Source: Corynespora cassiicola
Taxonomy: Eukaryota; Ascomycota; Dothideomycetes; Pleosporales; Corynesporascaceae
DNA length: 64,000 bases
Assembly (NCBI GenBank): GCA_022059125.1
Contig: JAEUWY010000005.1
Coordinates: 4,464,001-4,528,000 of the forward strand
Reading direction: 5' to 3'
Shown here: piece by piece, positions 1 to 10,519 of the stretch
Numbering within the stretch: the first letter of the stretch is position 1
Layout of the letters: the number at the start of each line of letters is the position of its first letter
Translations under genes and position numbers: made by a program
Notes under the pieces: model-generated
Database searches by the model: none
Told to the model about the DNA's origin: nothing
Seen by the model: only the letters and a program-made list of their open reading frames with translations

Positions 1-321
1 CCTCGTAAACGGAGACATGGGGTTCACGGTGCGGTCCGTCCCATCCCTTCCCAGCTCGTCCTCCACAATGGACGGGGTGAAATACACAAGATGGTAGCCC
101 GGCGGGATTGGGGTTCCATTGTCAGGCAAATTGTAACTAGTCGGCGATCGACCCAGCATAGTGGAAAGCAGATGAACCTGGTTGGCATCGAGCAATTGCC
201 GCCGAACGGATACAGGGTTGTTTCCGAAGCGCGAAAGAATCTCTGAGCATGCTTCCGCCGCCGAGGCGGAATGCGCGCGCCGGCAGGTTGTGGTGAAGAG
301 GCGGCGCGTGACGTGAGTCAT
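1..321 (-). CDS. htd2: Mitochondrial 3-hydroxyacyl-thioester dehydratase (HTD2-like), N-terminal part
   Basis: An open frame of 107 codons starts at ATG 321 and runs off the left edge of the window, so only the N-terminus is present. The family performs the dehydratase step of mitochondrial type II fatty-acid synthesis with a hot-dog fold; this is family knowledge. In the sequence I see a basic, Ser/Thr/Arg-rich start that suits a mitochondrial presequence, then LLDANQVHLLSTMLGR, then the typical GYHLVYFTP, a DGTDRTVNP loop and finally SPFTR, just where fungal HTD2 proteins continue into their hot-dog core. No intron is seen. The catalytic part lies outside the window and cannot be checked. 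A MaoC-like acyl-CoA hydratase is the main alternative. Confidence 0.8.
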   Translation of the reverse strand, partial: MTHVTRRLFTTTCRRAHSASAAEACSEILSRFGNNPVSVRRQLLDANQVHLLSTMLGRSPTSYNLPDNGTPIPPGYHLVYFTPSIVEDELGRDGTDRTVNPMSPFTR

Positions 322-805
322 TGTGATGTGGGAGAGAGCAATTGCAGGCGTAGGTAGACGGGTGCGTGACTTGGAGCGCGGACACCACGCGTAGTTGTGT
401 GATTGAGAGCTGGGATCAATGCGGGGAGCTACGGTATGTAACCGAGACACATAGCCGACGACGGGTTCTGTGAAGATGGCCATAGCTCCGGTCGATCCAT
501 CGTGGATGACATCATCTCGTTCTTATACCCGACAACACCAGCTTGCCAGAGCTGATCCACAGATTCCTGCCTTCAACTGACAAGTTCCGAACATACCTAA
601 TAGAAAAGAAAGGCGGTGGGTGGTAAGAGTACGCACTTCTCGGAACACCCGCGCACATGTCATAACAGCCGCCAAAATCATCACCCTCATCGCTAATGGG
701 CTTGGTCATATGAATCCATCAATCATTGCAGCCTATGATCGAATATGAGATCTAGGAATATGCATAAATATCATACTGGCGCATTTCTTGTATGGTGCTG
801 ACGGG
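322..805. other. Intergenic, nothing recognised
   Basis: Short spacer between the 5' end of the HTD2-like gene and the 3' end of the DUF1996 pseudogene. Only short frames without family resemblance are present. It should hold the promoter of the HTD2-like gene. Confidence 0.5.
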
Positions 806-1753
806 CTAATGCGTCACCTTTACTCCTCCCGGAAGCTCAGAGACCCACGAATCGATATCGTCGTGCACGACTGGGGGGGATATGGCAATTGTTGGCATCC
901 TCAATGTACTGATCGCTTATAACTCCGCAAAAGTCCATGCATTTGGCATCCATGGCCCTCTGGAGCGCATCACCCTTCCATCCGAACACCTGCGCGAGTT
1001 AAAACCAGGCTTTTGGAATCATCGAGGTACACGCAACATACATATTCTGCATGCTCGCCCGGTCCAGTTATTCCTCCAACCTGATATTGAAAGCATCGGA
1101 AGTTCAATGAGCGAGCATCATCGTCACCCGTGTTCTCTCGCCGGGTTGGGCCGCCCACCATCATACGGAATCCCTTTGCACTAGTGAGCAACGCCGCCTA
1201 ATATATGAAACCTACATTCTTTGGGGTGATTTTCCAAATGCCATCCCGGACATACATGTTTAAAAGCAGTAACACTGGTGTGTTTATTCAAATGATCATT
1301 ATACTCAACAATAATGCCATTCAAAGAGGCATCTTCATTCTCGTTCGGAAATTTCGACACTCATTTGTATTTGCCATTTCGAGCTTTGAAATAGAGGACC
1401 GCTTCGCCAACGTCAGTAGCTTGATGACAGTCGTTATGGTTACTTTCATACGTGTATAGTAGTTTGAAAAGTCCTAAACCATCGTCAATATAAGTGTGGG
1501 TATGGCGTGTCCCATTACTTACTTCACTGTATAGGCAAGTGGTGCAGGTCGTCTTCCGGGGCACGTCTTTATCTATTGACATAGTAGCGTTGAACGAATC
1601 ACCACCCACAACTTGACGAAGGTACGGCGAAGGAACTTGGCCGGGACTGAGCAAAGGATCAATTCTGTCGATGACCAATGTCGCGCACGATTGCCACAGT
1701 TCAGCGCTCGCTGGCGCAACTAGCGCCAAGGCAGCAAAAGAGAGCCACTGCAT
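806..1753 (-). pseudogene. Decayed secreted DUF1996 protein gene
   Basis: A start at 1753 gives a clean signal peptide (MQWLSFAALALVAPASA) followed by IDRIDPLLSPGQ, VVGGDSF and CTTCLYSE, all typical of the DUF1996 N-terminus. Downstream pieces in the same order are AVLYFKARNGKYK, HTSVTAFK, GFRMMVGGPTRR, FGWKGDALQRAMDAKC and VHDDIDSWVSELPGG with a stop at 806-808. Introns with good signals still link some pieces: one joins TAFK to GFRM, another (990-1041) joins AEY to VFGWKGD. The gene is broken by a TGA after NGKYK, where an Arg codon (CGA) would fit, by a frame change at the run of seven G at 873-879, and by loss of most of the central domain before FGWKGD. DUF1996 proteins are secreted or wall-associated and of unknown function. 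Confidence 0.75.
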
Positions 1754-2865
1754 GTTCAAATACGTATTATAGGATTAGTCGGATTGGAATTGTACACTCC
1801 CTTCTCATTCTTATAGTCGATATTTCTCGAGAAAATCGTCGAAGGCGTTGAGGTAGAGTCCCACGATTCATGGCCTCCCAACGCAGAGATGTTGGAGCAT
1901 CTAAAGGGCCACTAAAAGGGCGCTGAAGTTCGGCACATACCTTGCTGTTGAATTTGGAAAAGTATCAGGGACCCCTGCGAGGTAACAGCGGATGTAATAT
2001 TAGCACTCAGTCTTACTAGTTAACTCGGAACGTTAAAGACGTAGGAGATGTATGACTAACATTCGATCCTATTGCTATCGGATCATCTCTTGTTTCCTGG
2101 AATCATTAAACACGGTGACTCGGAAATTAATTTAGCATATTGGTTGTCCTTATACTGATTTAAGGCCTATCCCTTAGGAACCTCTTCAATCCAAAGATAC
2201 CAAAGCAAAGTACCCAGGCCCTCACTTGATGCTTTTACAAGTAAAACCACTGCCTCAAGGAGCCCTTATGCAGCTGTACTCACGACTGCATAATACTTTT
2301 GGTGCGTAAAGTCTGGTCGCCGCATTTTCGGTTGGTGCAAATCTTTGTGACGGATATACTCAGTTGCGATCCTTCCGCTGTTGCCAAGCTCTCGCTTGCT
2401 GGCTCAATGCAAATACAAATACCAACTCGGAGTCTTGGGAAACTGTATACAACTTTCAGAGGTTCACGAATCTCATATAATTTGCAGTCCTGCCTCAAGC
2501 TCAAGTATCTAGTGTGACATGGCCTTTTAAAATTATTAAAGTGAATTGTGGAGCCGACAGAAGATCAGGTAGCTGTGTTAATAAAATGCTAGAAATCTGA
2601 GCCTGCGAGAGGACTGTGGGTTTCTGGCGAGCTCATGTTGCCTATCCCACATTAGGACAGGGCTACGACACTTACGACCTGCTAGTCACCTAGAGTCAGG
2701 CTTGCTGGGAAAAAGGTCAGAGGCAATGTTGCTGCAAAATGGTTGAGGGATATATTATCATTAAAATCTAGGCTTTTGTCTATGTTCGTCTATCAGATGC
2801 ACATGTGCCCAAGATTACTGCCATGAGTCATTATGTATCGTGGGACCGTCTCTCACATCAACCGC
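1754..2865. other. Intergenic, nothing recognised
   Basis: About 1.1 kb, rather AT-rich, between the DUF1996 pseudogene and the 3' end of the Pra1-like gene. Frames on both strands are short and not protein-like. No repeat or RNA gene was noticed. Confidence 0.5.
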
Positions 2866-3868
2866 CTAAGTGCAGTGAACGACACCATCTGAGTGGGTGT
2901 GGCATTCCTATTCACGTTAGTCTTCATTCCTTTCGACTGTCTTTGTTGCTTGGAACATACTTTTGCAGCCTCGGATGTGGCAGATGGGGCCTCTGGAGTA
3001 GTTCCAGTAGGTGTCTGAGTTGCGGCGGGGGCAGCTTCAGAGCTAGTAGGAGTCCACTTGCCGGCACAGCCCTCCCCTGGTACGGCAATGTCATAGGCAT
3101 AAGCCTCGAGAGCAAAGTACTGGAGCGTATCGCTGTTCCTCACCGCCTCCTCGGGGTGATTCTCGGCAAGCTCGAGACACTCGTCGTACTCGCCAGCATA
3201 GTGCTCTACAACACCCTCACCGACCTTGGGGATATGAAGAAGACGGTGGAGGAGATCAGAGGCCCAGTAGAAATTTGTGGGACCGTTGGCGACGTCATAA
3301 CCGAAGCCGCACATGCCTTCGAGAGGCTTGCGGGTCTCGTAAGACAGTGGACAGATGACAGTCTCAGCAGTGGCGTTCTCTCCACGCCAGTGACCGGCCC
3401 AGCCTATCAAAGTCAGTAAAGATAAAAATTCCCATGTTCTTGCCATATGTCCGACTTACCCTCGTTCTCGCAGTTGCCGTCAGGGTTGTCACACCTGAAG
3501 AGAATGCCGGCCTTGTCCCCGTTGACGATCTTGTCGAACCAGCCAATGGGCTCGCCGGTGCTGGCATTTCCAAAGTATTTTTGGTAAATCTCGGATGAGT
3601 TGCCCCAGCGGAGAATGTGGTCGCGGGCATGCGCCGAGATCTTGATGGTCTCCTCGAGGCCTCGCTTGATGTATGCAGCCTCGGTGGAGTTGCAAGACTG
3701 ATGGATGGGATATTCATGAACCGCACCGGCATCCCAAGCTGTAGAAGTTGGGGCAGCAGCAGTGACGGTGACAGTAGTCGTGGCAGCAGACTCCTGGCGA
3801 GGAACAAGAGGAGACGCAAGGGCAGAGGAAGCCCCGAGGAGGAGGAGGGACAGACGAGAAGCAGCCAT
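2866..3868 (-). CDS. pra1: Secreted HRXXH-family zinc-binding protein (Pra1/Asp f2-like)
   Basis: Three exons: 3868-3460, 3403-2961 and 2907-2866, giving 297 residues; Asp f2 is about 310. An upstream in-frame Met exists, but ATG 3868 begins a tidy signal peptide (MAASRLSLLLLGASSALA). The mature part has a Thr/Ala-rich spacer, conserved WGNSS, GWFDKIV and FRCDNPDGNC blocks, GHWRGENAT, the motif HRLLH at about residues 189-193, then NSDTLQYFALE and a Ser/Thr/Pro-rich linker. The last intron (GTATGT...CTAAC...TAG, 53 nt) joins the linker to ECHTHSDGVVHCT, a Cys/His tail like the zinc-binding end of Pra1. In Candida and Aspergillus, Pra1/Asp f2 work with a zinc importer under zinc limitation; the ZIP gene facing this one supports the same role. 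This is family knowledge plus context, not shown directly. Confidence 0.9.
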
Positions 3869-4212
3869 TGTGACGGGAAGCAATTGACGTGAGTGGTCAG
3901 AATTGATGCTCAGGTGTATTAAGGTGCGAACAGCTGTTTACCCGGGTGCCTGGATACGGAAGTCTGGCTGGGAGCTGCAGGTGCAGCCTCTTATACCCTC
4001 GTCAGACACTGCTATCCTTCCACAGGACCGCACTGTTGTACCGGCCTTGCCATGCTCACACAGGCGCCCAGAAGTTCCGTCGAGCCACACACGTCGGCAG
4101 AATCCTGTTTCTCCGCCCATCACCCGCGAGAATCGCATGCGGAGTACCATGATGGACAGCGGGGAACTGCTGATTTTTACGCCCAGACATTGCTCCGTCG
4201 GAACCAACATCT

Positions 4213-4218
4213 ACCTTG
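4213..4218 (-). promoter_or_regulatory. Candidate zinc-response core CAAGGT
   Basis: ACCTTG on the plus strand (CAAGGT on the minus) lies about 345 bp before the pra1-like start and 795 bp before the ZIP start. Zap1/ZafA sites contain an AAGGT core. A single 6-mer is weak evidence, so this is only a candidate. Confidence 0.35.
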
Positions 4219-4629
4219 GGTAAGGACGAGGCTCTGGATACAGATGGACCTGTCGGAGTGCGCGATATTCAGCCAACAAATGTGTCACCCAAAGGTGATG
4301 TACAGTGCAGGTCAGGCCGCACGATGGGGTGGGAATCCTGCCATACTACTGTTGCATTGTATCCCGGCAACCGGGATATGTTACTTGCAGAGAGACAGAT
4401 GGCTGCCATAGAGATGATGGACCGAGGCCCATTCCGCTCCGACCTGGCCAAAGGGTGCTCAGTCATTCAGGTGAGAAAAAGACATCCTCACCATTAAAAA
4501 ATTCGCAATGTTGCTTCATCGAACGACTCCGACACTGTCGTATGCAACCGGACTCTGGCCACTCATGTCCTACAAGTCTGCTGGCATTCCCCGGCAGTAT
4601 AGACAGCAATCCACTCCGCGCTATTCACC

Positions 4630-4815
4630 GCCAAGACCAAAGGCCAAGATGGGAGGAAGCCATGTGGGCTCTAGTAGTGTTGGCATCCCGATTGGGGCGT
4701 CTCCGGCCTATCATCCTGGCGTGTGGTCAAATGAAGATTCTCCAAGCCGGAATGCCATCTTGCCAAGTCGCTCCACTGACCATCACGGTGCTCAAAAGAA
4801 GCGGCCCACGCCAAG
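4630..4815 (+). promoter_or_regulatory. Cluster of four GCCAAG (PacC-type) hexamers
   Basis: GCCAAG occurs at 4630-4635, 4643-4648, 4762-4767 and 4810-4815, all on the plus strand, about 200-380 bp before the ZIP start codon. PacC recognises GCCARG, and alkaline-induced genes often carry several copies. Alkaline pH lowers zinc availability, and the Aspergillus homologues are used under alkaline, zinc-poor conditions, so the cluster fits the genes. Direct control by PacC is inferred. Confidence 0.5.
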
Positions 4816-5012
4816 CACAACCGACATCTAGCAAGGCCTGAGAACTCTGATTCCTCCATCACGGTACTTGAACGGCAAATTCAACCTGTTGCGATTTGCC
4901 CGGCCTCGCCTGCGTGCTTTCGTATATCAAGGCGCGGATGTGAACTTGGTTCCAGCCCCATCTGACTCGACATTTTTCAGTTCCTTCGCCTGCGGCCATT
5001 GAACCTGTGAAG

Positions 5013-6693
5013 ATGGGCCCGAATTCACGATCTGCGCTTTCGAGCGCCATATTGCTTCTGGCGGCGAGCGCGGCTGCGCAGACAACGACTCCGCCACCGA
5101 CCACGACCACCGCCGCTGCGACGCCAGACATCACCGCAGTGTCCGATTGCCATCCCCATGGAACAGTGCAGTGAGTAGAGCCTGTGGGGCCAAGTTTTAT
5201 GAAGGGTATACTAATTTATGCAGATGGTGTATGGTCGGTACTGAGGAGTACCAGGTTATCGGTCCTACTGCGACCGAGGCGTTCGAGCCGCAGTATACAG
5301 GCTGCCACGCGCATGGCGCTGACCTGTAAGGACATGGCGTAATGTAGTAGCACGATAAAAGCTGACACTCGAAGATACTGCATGGCTTCGACTGGAGATG
5401 AAGTCCAAGTTCTTGTCGAAGCCGAAGAGACGAATACGACCACACCAACGACAGAAGATGAGCATAACCACAGCGAAGAAGAAACATCAGAGACGGCTAA
5501 CCAGCACTGCCATTTCCATGCCGGTGTCGAGTGAGTTGATTCAAATCTTGGCTCCCTTGGATTCATCTGACCATGTTTAGACATTGCGTTGGTGAAGGCG
5601 AATCTGAATCGGGAGGTACTCGGAGCTGCGAACGGACGGATCGCGATTACAACATTCCCCTGCGTGTCGGGCTCCTGTTTGTGATTCTTGCGACGAGTTC
5701 CATCGGTGTCTTTGCCCCCATCATCGCGACTTCGTTCACTCGCATGACCCAACATAGCATCATCTTCGTGGTCCTTAAGCAGTTCGGTACTGGTGTCGTC
5801 CTGTCTACCGCATTTATACACGTGAGTTTCTCCATTTCTTCCTCAATATTCTGAAAAACTAACCTGGGCCAAGCTCTTCACACACGCCGAGCTCATGTTT
5901 AAGAATGAATGCATCGGAACCATCGAATACGAGGGAGTAACTTCGGCAGTATTCATGGCCGGTCTCTTTTTGTCTTTCTTGGTTGATTACCTCTGCGCGC
6001 GTTTTGTGCTCTGGAGACAAACCAAGAGTGCTGGAACAGACACAGAGGTTCGACAGACACCTAGCAGCAGCAGCAGCAGCGAGTCCAAGTCGCCCGCGAC
6101 TACCGATAACGCACTTGTTCACCAGGATCACCACGGCGGTCACGTCCATGGACCCATGGATGCCAAGATCAACGTCTTGGTCCTTGAAGCCGGCATCATC
6201 TTCCACTCACTTTGTAAGCATGCCATTATTTCAATCGTTTCCAGATACTAATATTGGCATAGTGATTGGTCTCACCCTCGTCGTTGCGGGCGACTCTTTC
6301 TTCATCACCTTGTTCATTGTCATCCTGTTCCACCAAATGTTCGAGGGCATCGCGCTCGGAACGGCCATCGCCGCCCTCTCCAAGAACGCAGCTACTCTTC
6401 CTCAGAAGCTGATCATGGGAACCGCATTTGCACTCATCACGCCCGTCGGAATGGCTATCGGCATTGGTGTTCTCGACAGCTTCAACGGCAACGACCGCTC
6501 CACTCTCATTGCAATTGCCACGCTGGATGCAGTCTCCGCTGGAATTCTTGCGTGGGTCGGCATCGTCGAGATGTTGGCTCGTGATTGGATGCAAGGTCCG
6601 CTGCTCAATGCGGGCATCATTCGCACTTGCGTAGCCATGCTTGCCCTTGTTTCAGGAATGGTTCTTATGAGCGTCCTTGGCAAGTGGGCTTAA
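5013..6693 (+). CDS. zrfC: Plasma-membrane ZIP zinc transporter with Cys/His-rich N-terminus
   Basis: Six exons, 5013-5170, 5224-5325, 5375-5530, 5581-5821, 5874-6213 and 6263-6693, give 475 residues. A signal peptide (ending near SAAAQ) precedes a Thr-rich stretch and an outer domain with DCHPHG, WCMVG, GCHAHG, LYCMAS, HNH and HCHFHAG, all plausible zinc ligands. The membrane part starts at NIPLRVGLLFVIL. Two further segments frame a His-rich cytosolic loop (HQDHHGGHVHG), and the ZIP signature helices follow (EAGIIFHSLLIGLTL, HQMFEGIALG). Length and the long outer domain recall Aspergillus ZrfC rather than the shorter acid-pH ZrfA/B. It would import zinc, probably with help from the divergently encoded Pra1-like protein. 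The symbol rests on family and synteny resemblance; orthology was not tested. Confidence 0.92.
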
Positions 6694-9091
6694 TGATTTT
6701 ATGATGGGATAGACAAGGTTATGAAATTGGGCTGTATTTTGGAATCATGCACAGCCAGTAGTTAGTGGACGGATCAATAGGGCATCTCAGTATGCCGTTA
6801 ATTCCGTTTGCTACATAGATGATATATGCATAACGAGGAAAATAATGTGCACAATCTGCGTGAGCTGGGTTCAATGGGCTTGTTGTTTAGCAAGAGCCCC
6901 ATAGTGGAGAATCATAATGCTATGTACTTATTAATGCCAATACTAAACAAGGCTTCAATAATGATCTTCTTGAAAGCATCATGAGCCAAGAATCATATTT
7001 TTGACGCTACATATGGAGCACATCCACAGCTATGATAGATGATACATGGTGAAGTCGATTAGATAGTGATTAGGGTTTTCAAGCATCCAAGAATTATAGC
7101 AAACGAGGCTGGCTACTTGTTCTCTTCTTAGACCGAACAGTAGAAGAAATATATCAACAGTGCGTTAGGCAGGCAATTCATTGGAAGAATTGCCTTCCTG
7201 GTATGAAGGAACGGCTAGAAGGGAAAACATTGTGAGCAGGAAGCAGGAGTGCTCGGGAAGCTTTTACTCCAGGACGTATCACCCTTCGGTCACCTATAGA
7301 AGAGTTTGTATATGGGAATTGAAGGTGATTGAAACATACAGAACTCAAGGGCCTCGCAGGGCACACTAATGTTCGAACAAAATCTTGATTTCTTTCCATG
7401 ACGTCTCCTCTTCATTCCAGGCCAAAGAGGCCTATAGTACCGCACATATCACTGCCCGTAGCTTCATACGCATATTCCAAATCCGGAAATTTTTCCAAAA
7501 CCAGACAATATGTAGCACAAAAGGGGGTATATGGACGACCCATACCCAACTCTTTCCAACCTGCACACCAGCCATGCAAACCACCTCCCTCCTTCCCTTC
7601 CTCCCCATCACCATCCATCCCCAAAACCACCTCGCCACCCCACCGCAAACCACAGCCCAACCCTCCCAACGGCTGTCAGACAACCCAATGCAACTCGCCA
7701 TCCGCTACCCACTGCCGACATGTCCATCCCCCACCACACCGCAACTCCAGTTCGCACCATCACCTAGACAATTTCCGGGCCAGAATCTCGCCCGGCGCGC
7801 CTGCATGTCTCACCGGCTGCTTCTCTACTGTACGAACTATCACCTCCCCACCGCCAGCCAGCCAGCCCTCGCGTTGGCAAGGTTTGGCCCCCCCCCACCC
7901 CACTCCCCTTCCCCCCCAGTCGGCAAACCCCCTCGGCCAAGCCCGTCCTTCGCCACGCCTCGTCGTCCAACGGACCCAAGACAAGTCCTGGACCGCGGCG
8001 AGACAATGACCCGCGCCTACCTTCGCCATGTACTGCGGTCCACCCACCCCGCCATCCCATCTGCAGCGCGAAAACAAAGACGACGACGGGTCGGGGCGAT
8101 AATGCCGCCAGGTAAGGCAGGCGACGCGTCTCGACCAACATGTGCTGATGCAGTGCGGGGCGAGCGGCCAAAGCGCGCGCTTCCTTCCTCCCTTCCTTCC
8201 TTCGCCCTTATCGATAGAAGCCAAGGGAATGACGTCGCAGTAAGCGAGCGGGCGGGAGGGATCGTCAGGGTAGCACGTTATCTTTTTTTTTTCTTTGGCG
8301 GCCGCCCTGGCCTTGCCTTTCGCTTCCGCCCGCGGGAGGGAACGCGTAAACGCAAGTGCAGTAGGGTCTTGGGGGGCTGACGACGTGCGAGGACATGTCG
8401 GGGGACCATCGTACTCGATGCACGTTGGCAACGTCACTGCAGCGTCTCGGCAGTCATGTCCGCTCTGCATGGTACCTATGAAGAAGCACATTCAGCCAAG
8501 CTGATTGATCGAGATGACTTTCGAAGAGGGCGGAGTAGCGACTGGTATAGTGGATCAAAGGGTAAAGAGGCCATTGGTGGGCCCATGGTATTGCTTCTAC
8601 GTACGCGGCCGCGGGACTCTTTCTCCGAATGCCTGTGTGCTCTCGCAAAAGTGGTATCATATTTTTGTGGAAAGTATGATAAGATATGACCCCAGATAGA
8701 TAATATAAAACATGATAGAGAAAGTAAAAACGTGGGCAACGTTACCGTGCGGCGACGCAGCCCATTGGGCACAGAGCGAGAGTAGGAGGGGTATCACTGT
8801 GAAACTTCCCCACACTGCCTGCACGCCAAAAGGGAGCAGGATTGAAGTGGTGAGAAGCTTGGCAGTCCACCAACATGGACAGCTGCAGGTGACACTTGAC
8901 TCCTACGGCGGCAGTGCCATAATGCGGGATATCGGTTTCATCCAATAGGCGTTGGTCCAAAAACGCCGAACCATCACCTTGATCGTAGGCAAACAAACAA
9001 GTAAGAAAAGCAAAAACAGGCCGAAACGCTCGGAGACATGACTTGGGTGACAGTGGAACGAGGAAAGCGTGCAATGGGCGGTCGAGGTGGG
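6694..9091. other. Long non-coding stretch
   Basis: About 2.4 kb between the ZIP gene and the 3' end of the BTB gene. The first 700 bp are AT-rich. From about 7530 to 8350 the strand is strongly C-rich with pyrimidine runs, which produces long but low-complexity frames (for example 7385-8380) with no domain character. I see no gene, RNA or mobile element that I can support. Confidence 0.5.
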
Positions 9092-10519
9092 CTACAGCGA
9101 CGTGACTGGCAGGCCACTGGCCATCCTGAATAGCTCGAACGCTAGGCCCGGAGTCTCCCTCACCGCCATCTCGACGTCCTTGCGGAGGGAGAGGTCGGGA
9201 TGGGACCGAAACGTGTGGATAACGACATCGCGCAGGCCCCGATCGGTATCGATGGTGGTCTCGTAGGCCTCTTGGCAGGCCTCGGGCAGCTCCGCGCTGT
9301 CAAAGTGGGCGGCCATTTGGTTTGCAAACTTTTTGCGCGAGAGGGACTTGAGGCCCGCTATGCCGTACCTGAAGCAGCGTTAGGCGTTGAATTAAACTCA
9401 GACAGGAAGGCCTGTGTGGGGTTGCAGTGTGGGACAAGGGCAGCTGATCGAGAAAGCAAAAAGCAGACAGGTGGTACGCTGACGCAGAGCTGTCTCAAAG
9501 AGACTGCAGACTCAAGGGATGGGGCGTACGAGCAAAATGAGGAGGTTGACTTGTGCAGATTGGAGGAGCAGGGGTAGTGGCTTGGCAGATCTGACATGTG
9601 GGACGTGCCACGGCGATCCTGATTGGCGATGGCGGCACGACCGCTGACGCACATCGCGGGGACGGCGAAAAGCATCCGCCGTGGATACACCAGTGGAGCC
9701 CTTGTCCTGCGTTGCTCGACACTACCAAACGAGCACACGGGGAGGGTTTGGGGCGGGGCATGGGCGCGTAATCCAGGAAAAAAACAAAGGGGAGGCACTC
9801 ACTTTTCGGCAATTGCATACACTTTGGCATGTGTGACGAGATGTGGCTTTTCGACAGCTGACTCTGTCTCGCTCTGCACGCTCTCAAAGGGGTCTTCCTC
9901 AAACTGCTCCGCCATGGGGGTATCGGGCAGCTTTGCCGACAAATCGGCGTCGAGGTGGTCGTCGAATTGGTCGGCCTGCTCCTCGGGAGGCGTAAGAGGG
10001 GTAGCATGGCTAGCAGCCGACGCCATGGCTACCAGGGGGTCCTCGATGAGAGCCAGATTGAGCTTCTTCGTTTTTGGCCGGCTCGCAATACGTGGCGACA
10101 GTGGCGATCGCTGCCGGGAGGATCGTTGTGAAGAGCGGCGCGAGAGCGGACTGGACAGATAGTCTAGGTAGTAAAAGTCTGAGACAGGGTCAATTAGTGC
10201 ATCTTCGGCGTGGGGCGCTTGTGATTGGTCCGTACAATTCACCATGTGTTCGACAGCCTCTGGGTCATCCTCGGTGAGGTCGATGATGCCAGTGTCTGCT
10301 TCTCTGAAGGGATTGCGGCAGGCTCCCTCGAAGAATGTGGAGCGCGAGGCCAGGAGTGCGCGGTGCACTGGGTATCTTTTGAGGCCACAAACAATGGTCA
10401 GGTCTGAATATTTTCCGCATTCAAACAGTCTGGAATACTTAGCAGGCTGGTCTGGAGGAAGAAGAAGAGTGAACGTACGATGCCAGCGCGGACATGAGTT
10501 CAACAATGGGTGCGTCCAT
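9092..10519 (-). CDS. BTB/POZ domain protein
   Basis: Four exons, 10519-10479, 10429-10236, 10178-9803 and 9368-9092, give 295 residues. The BTB domain is split by two introns and becomes continuous after splicing: LFECGKYSDLTIVCG, YPVHRALLASRSTFFEGAC, IIDLTEDDPEAVEHMVNYFYYLDYL. A Ser/Arg-rich, then acidic, low-complexity middle (about residues 90-195) follows, and a conserved tail begins VTHAKVYAIAEKYGI and ends GLPVTSL. Fungal proteins of this layout are common but mostly uncharacterised; BTB domains mediate dimerisation and often recruit Cul3 ligases. The third intron (9369-9802) is 434 nt, several times the usual length here, and could hide an extra exon or regulatory element, although the frame joins well without one. 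No BACK, Kelch or ankyrin domain is visible. Confidence 0.85.

Larger units (their letters stand above)
3869..5012. promoter_or_regulatory. Shared divergent promoter of the pra1-like and ZIP genes
   Basis: This 1144-bp region separates two start codons that face away from each other. Short frames here are not protein-like. It contains four GCCAAG hexamers within 186 bp near the ZIP gene, one ACCTTG (CAAGGT on the minus strand) in the middle, and further AAGGT pentamers at 3921-3925 and 4292-4296. In Aspergillus and Candida the corresponding genes share one bidirectional promoter driven by a zinc-responsive factor (ZafA/Zap1) and, in Aspergillus, modulated by ambient pH through PacC. The arrangement is seen here; actual binding is inferred. 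Confidence 0.7.

Noticed and set aside
7385..8380. 331-codon plus-strand frame, one of the longest in the left half
   Set aside because: Composition is a C-rich, Pro/Ser-rich artefact that changes character along its length. There are overlapping frames of similar length on both strands and no domain, splice pattern or sensible start.
7760..8491. 243-codon minus-strand frame opposite the same region
   Set aside because: Mirror of the GC-rich tract, full of Arg/Trp/Gly with no structure. Not protein-like.
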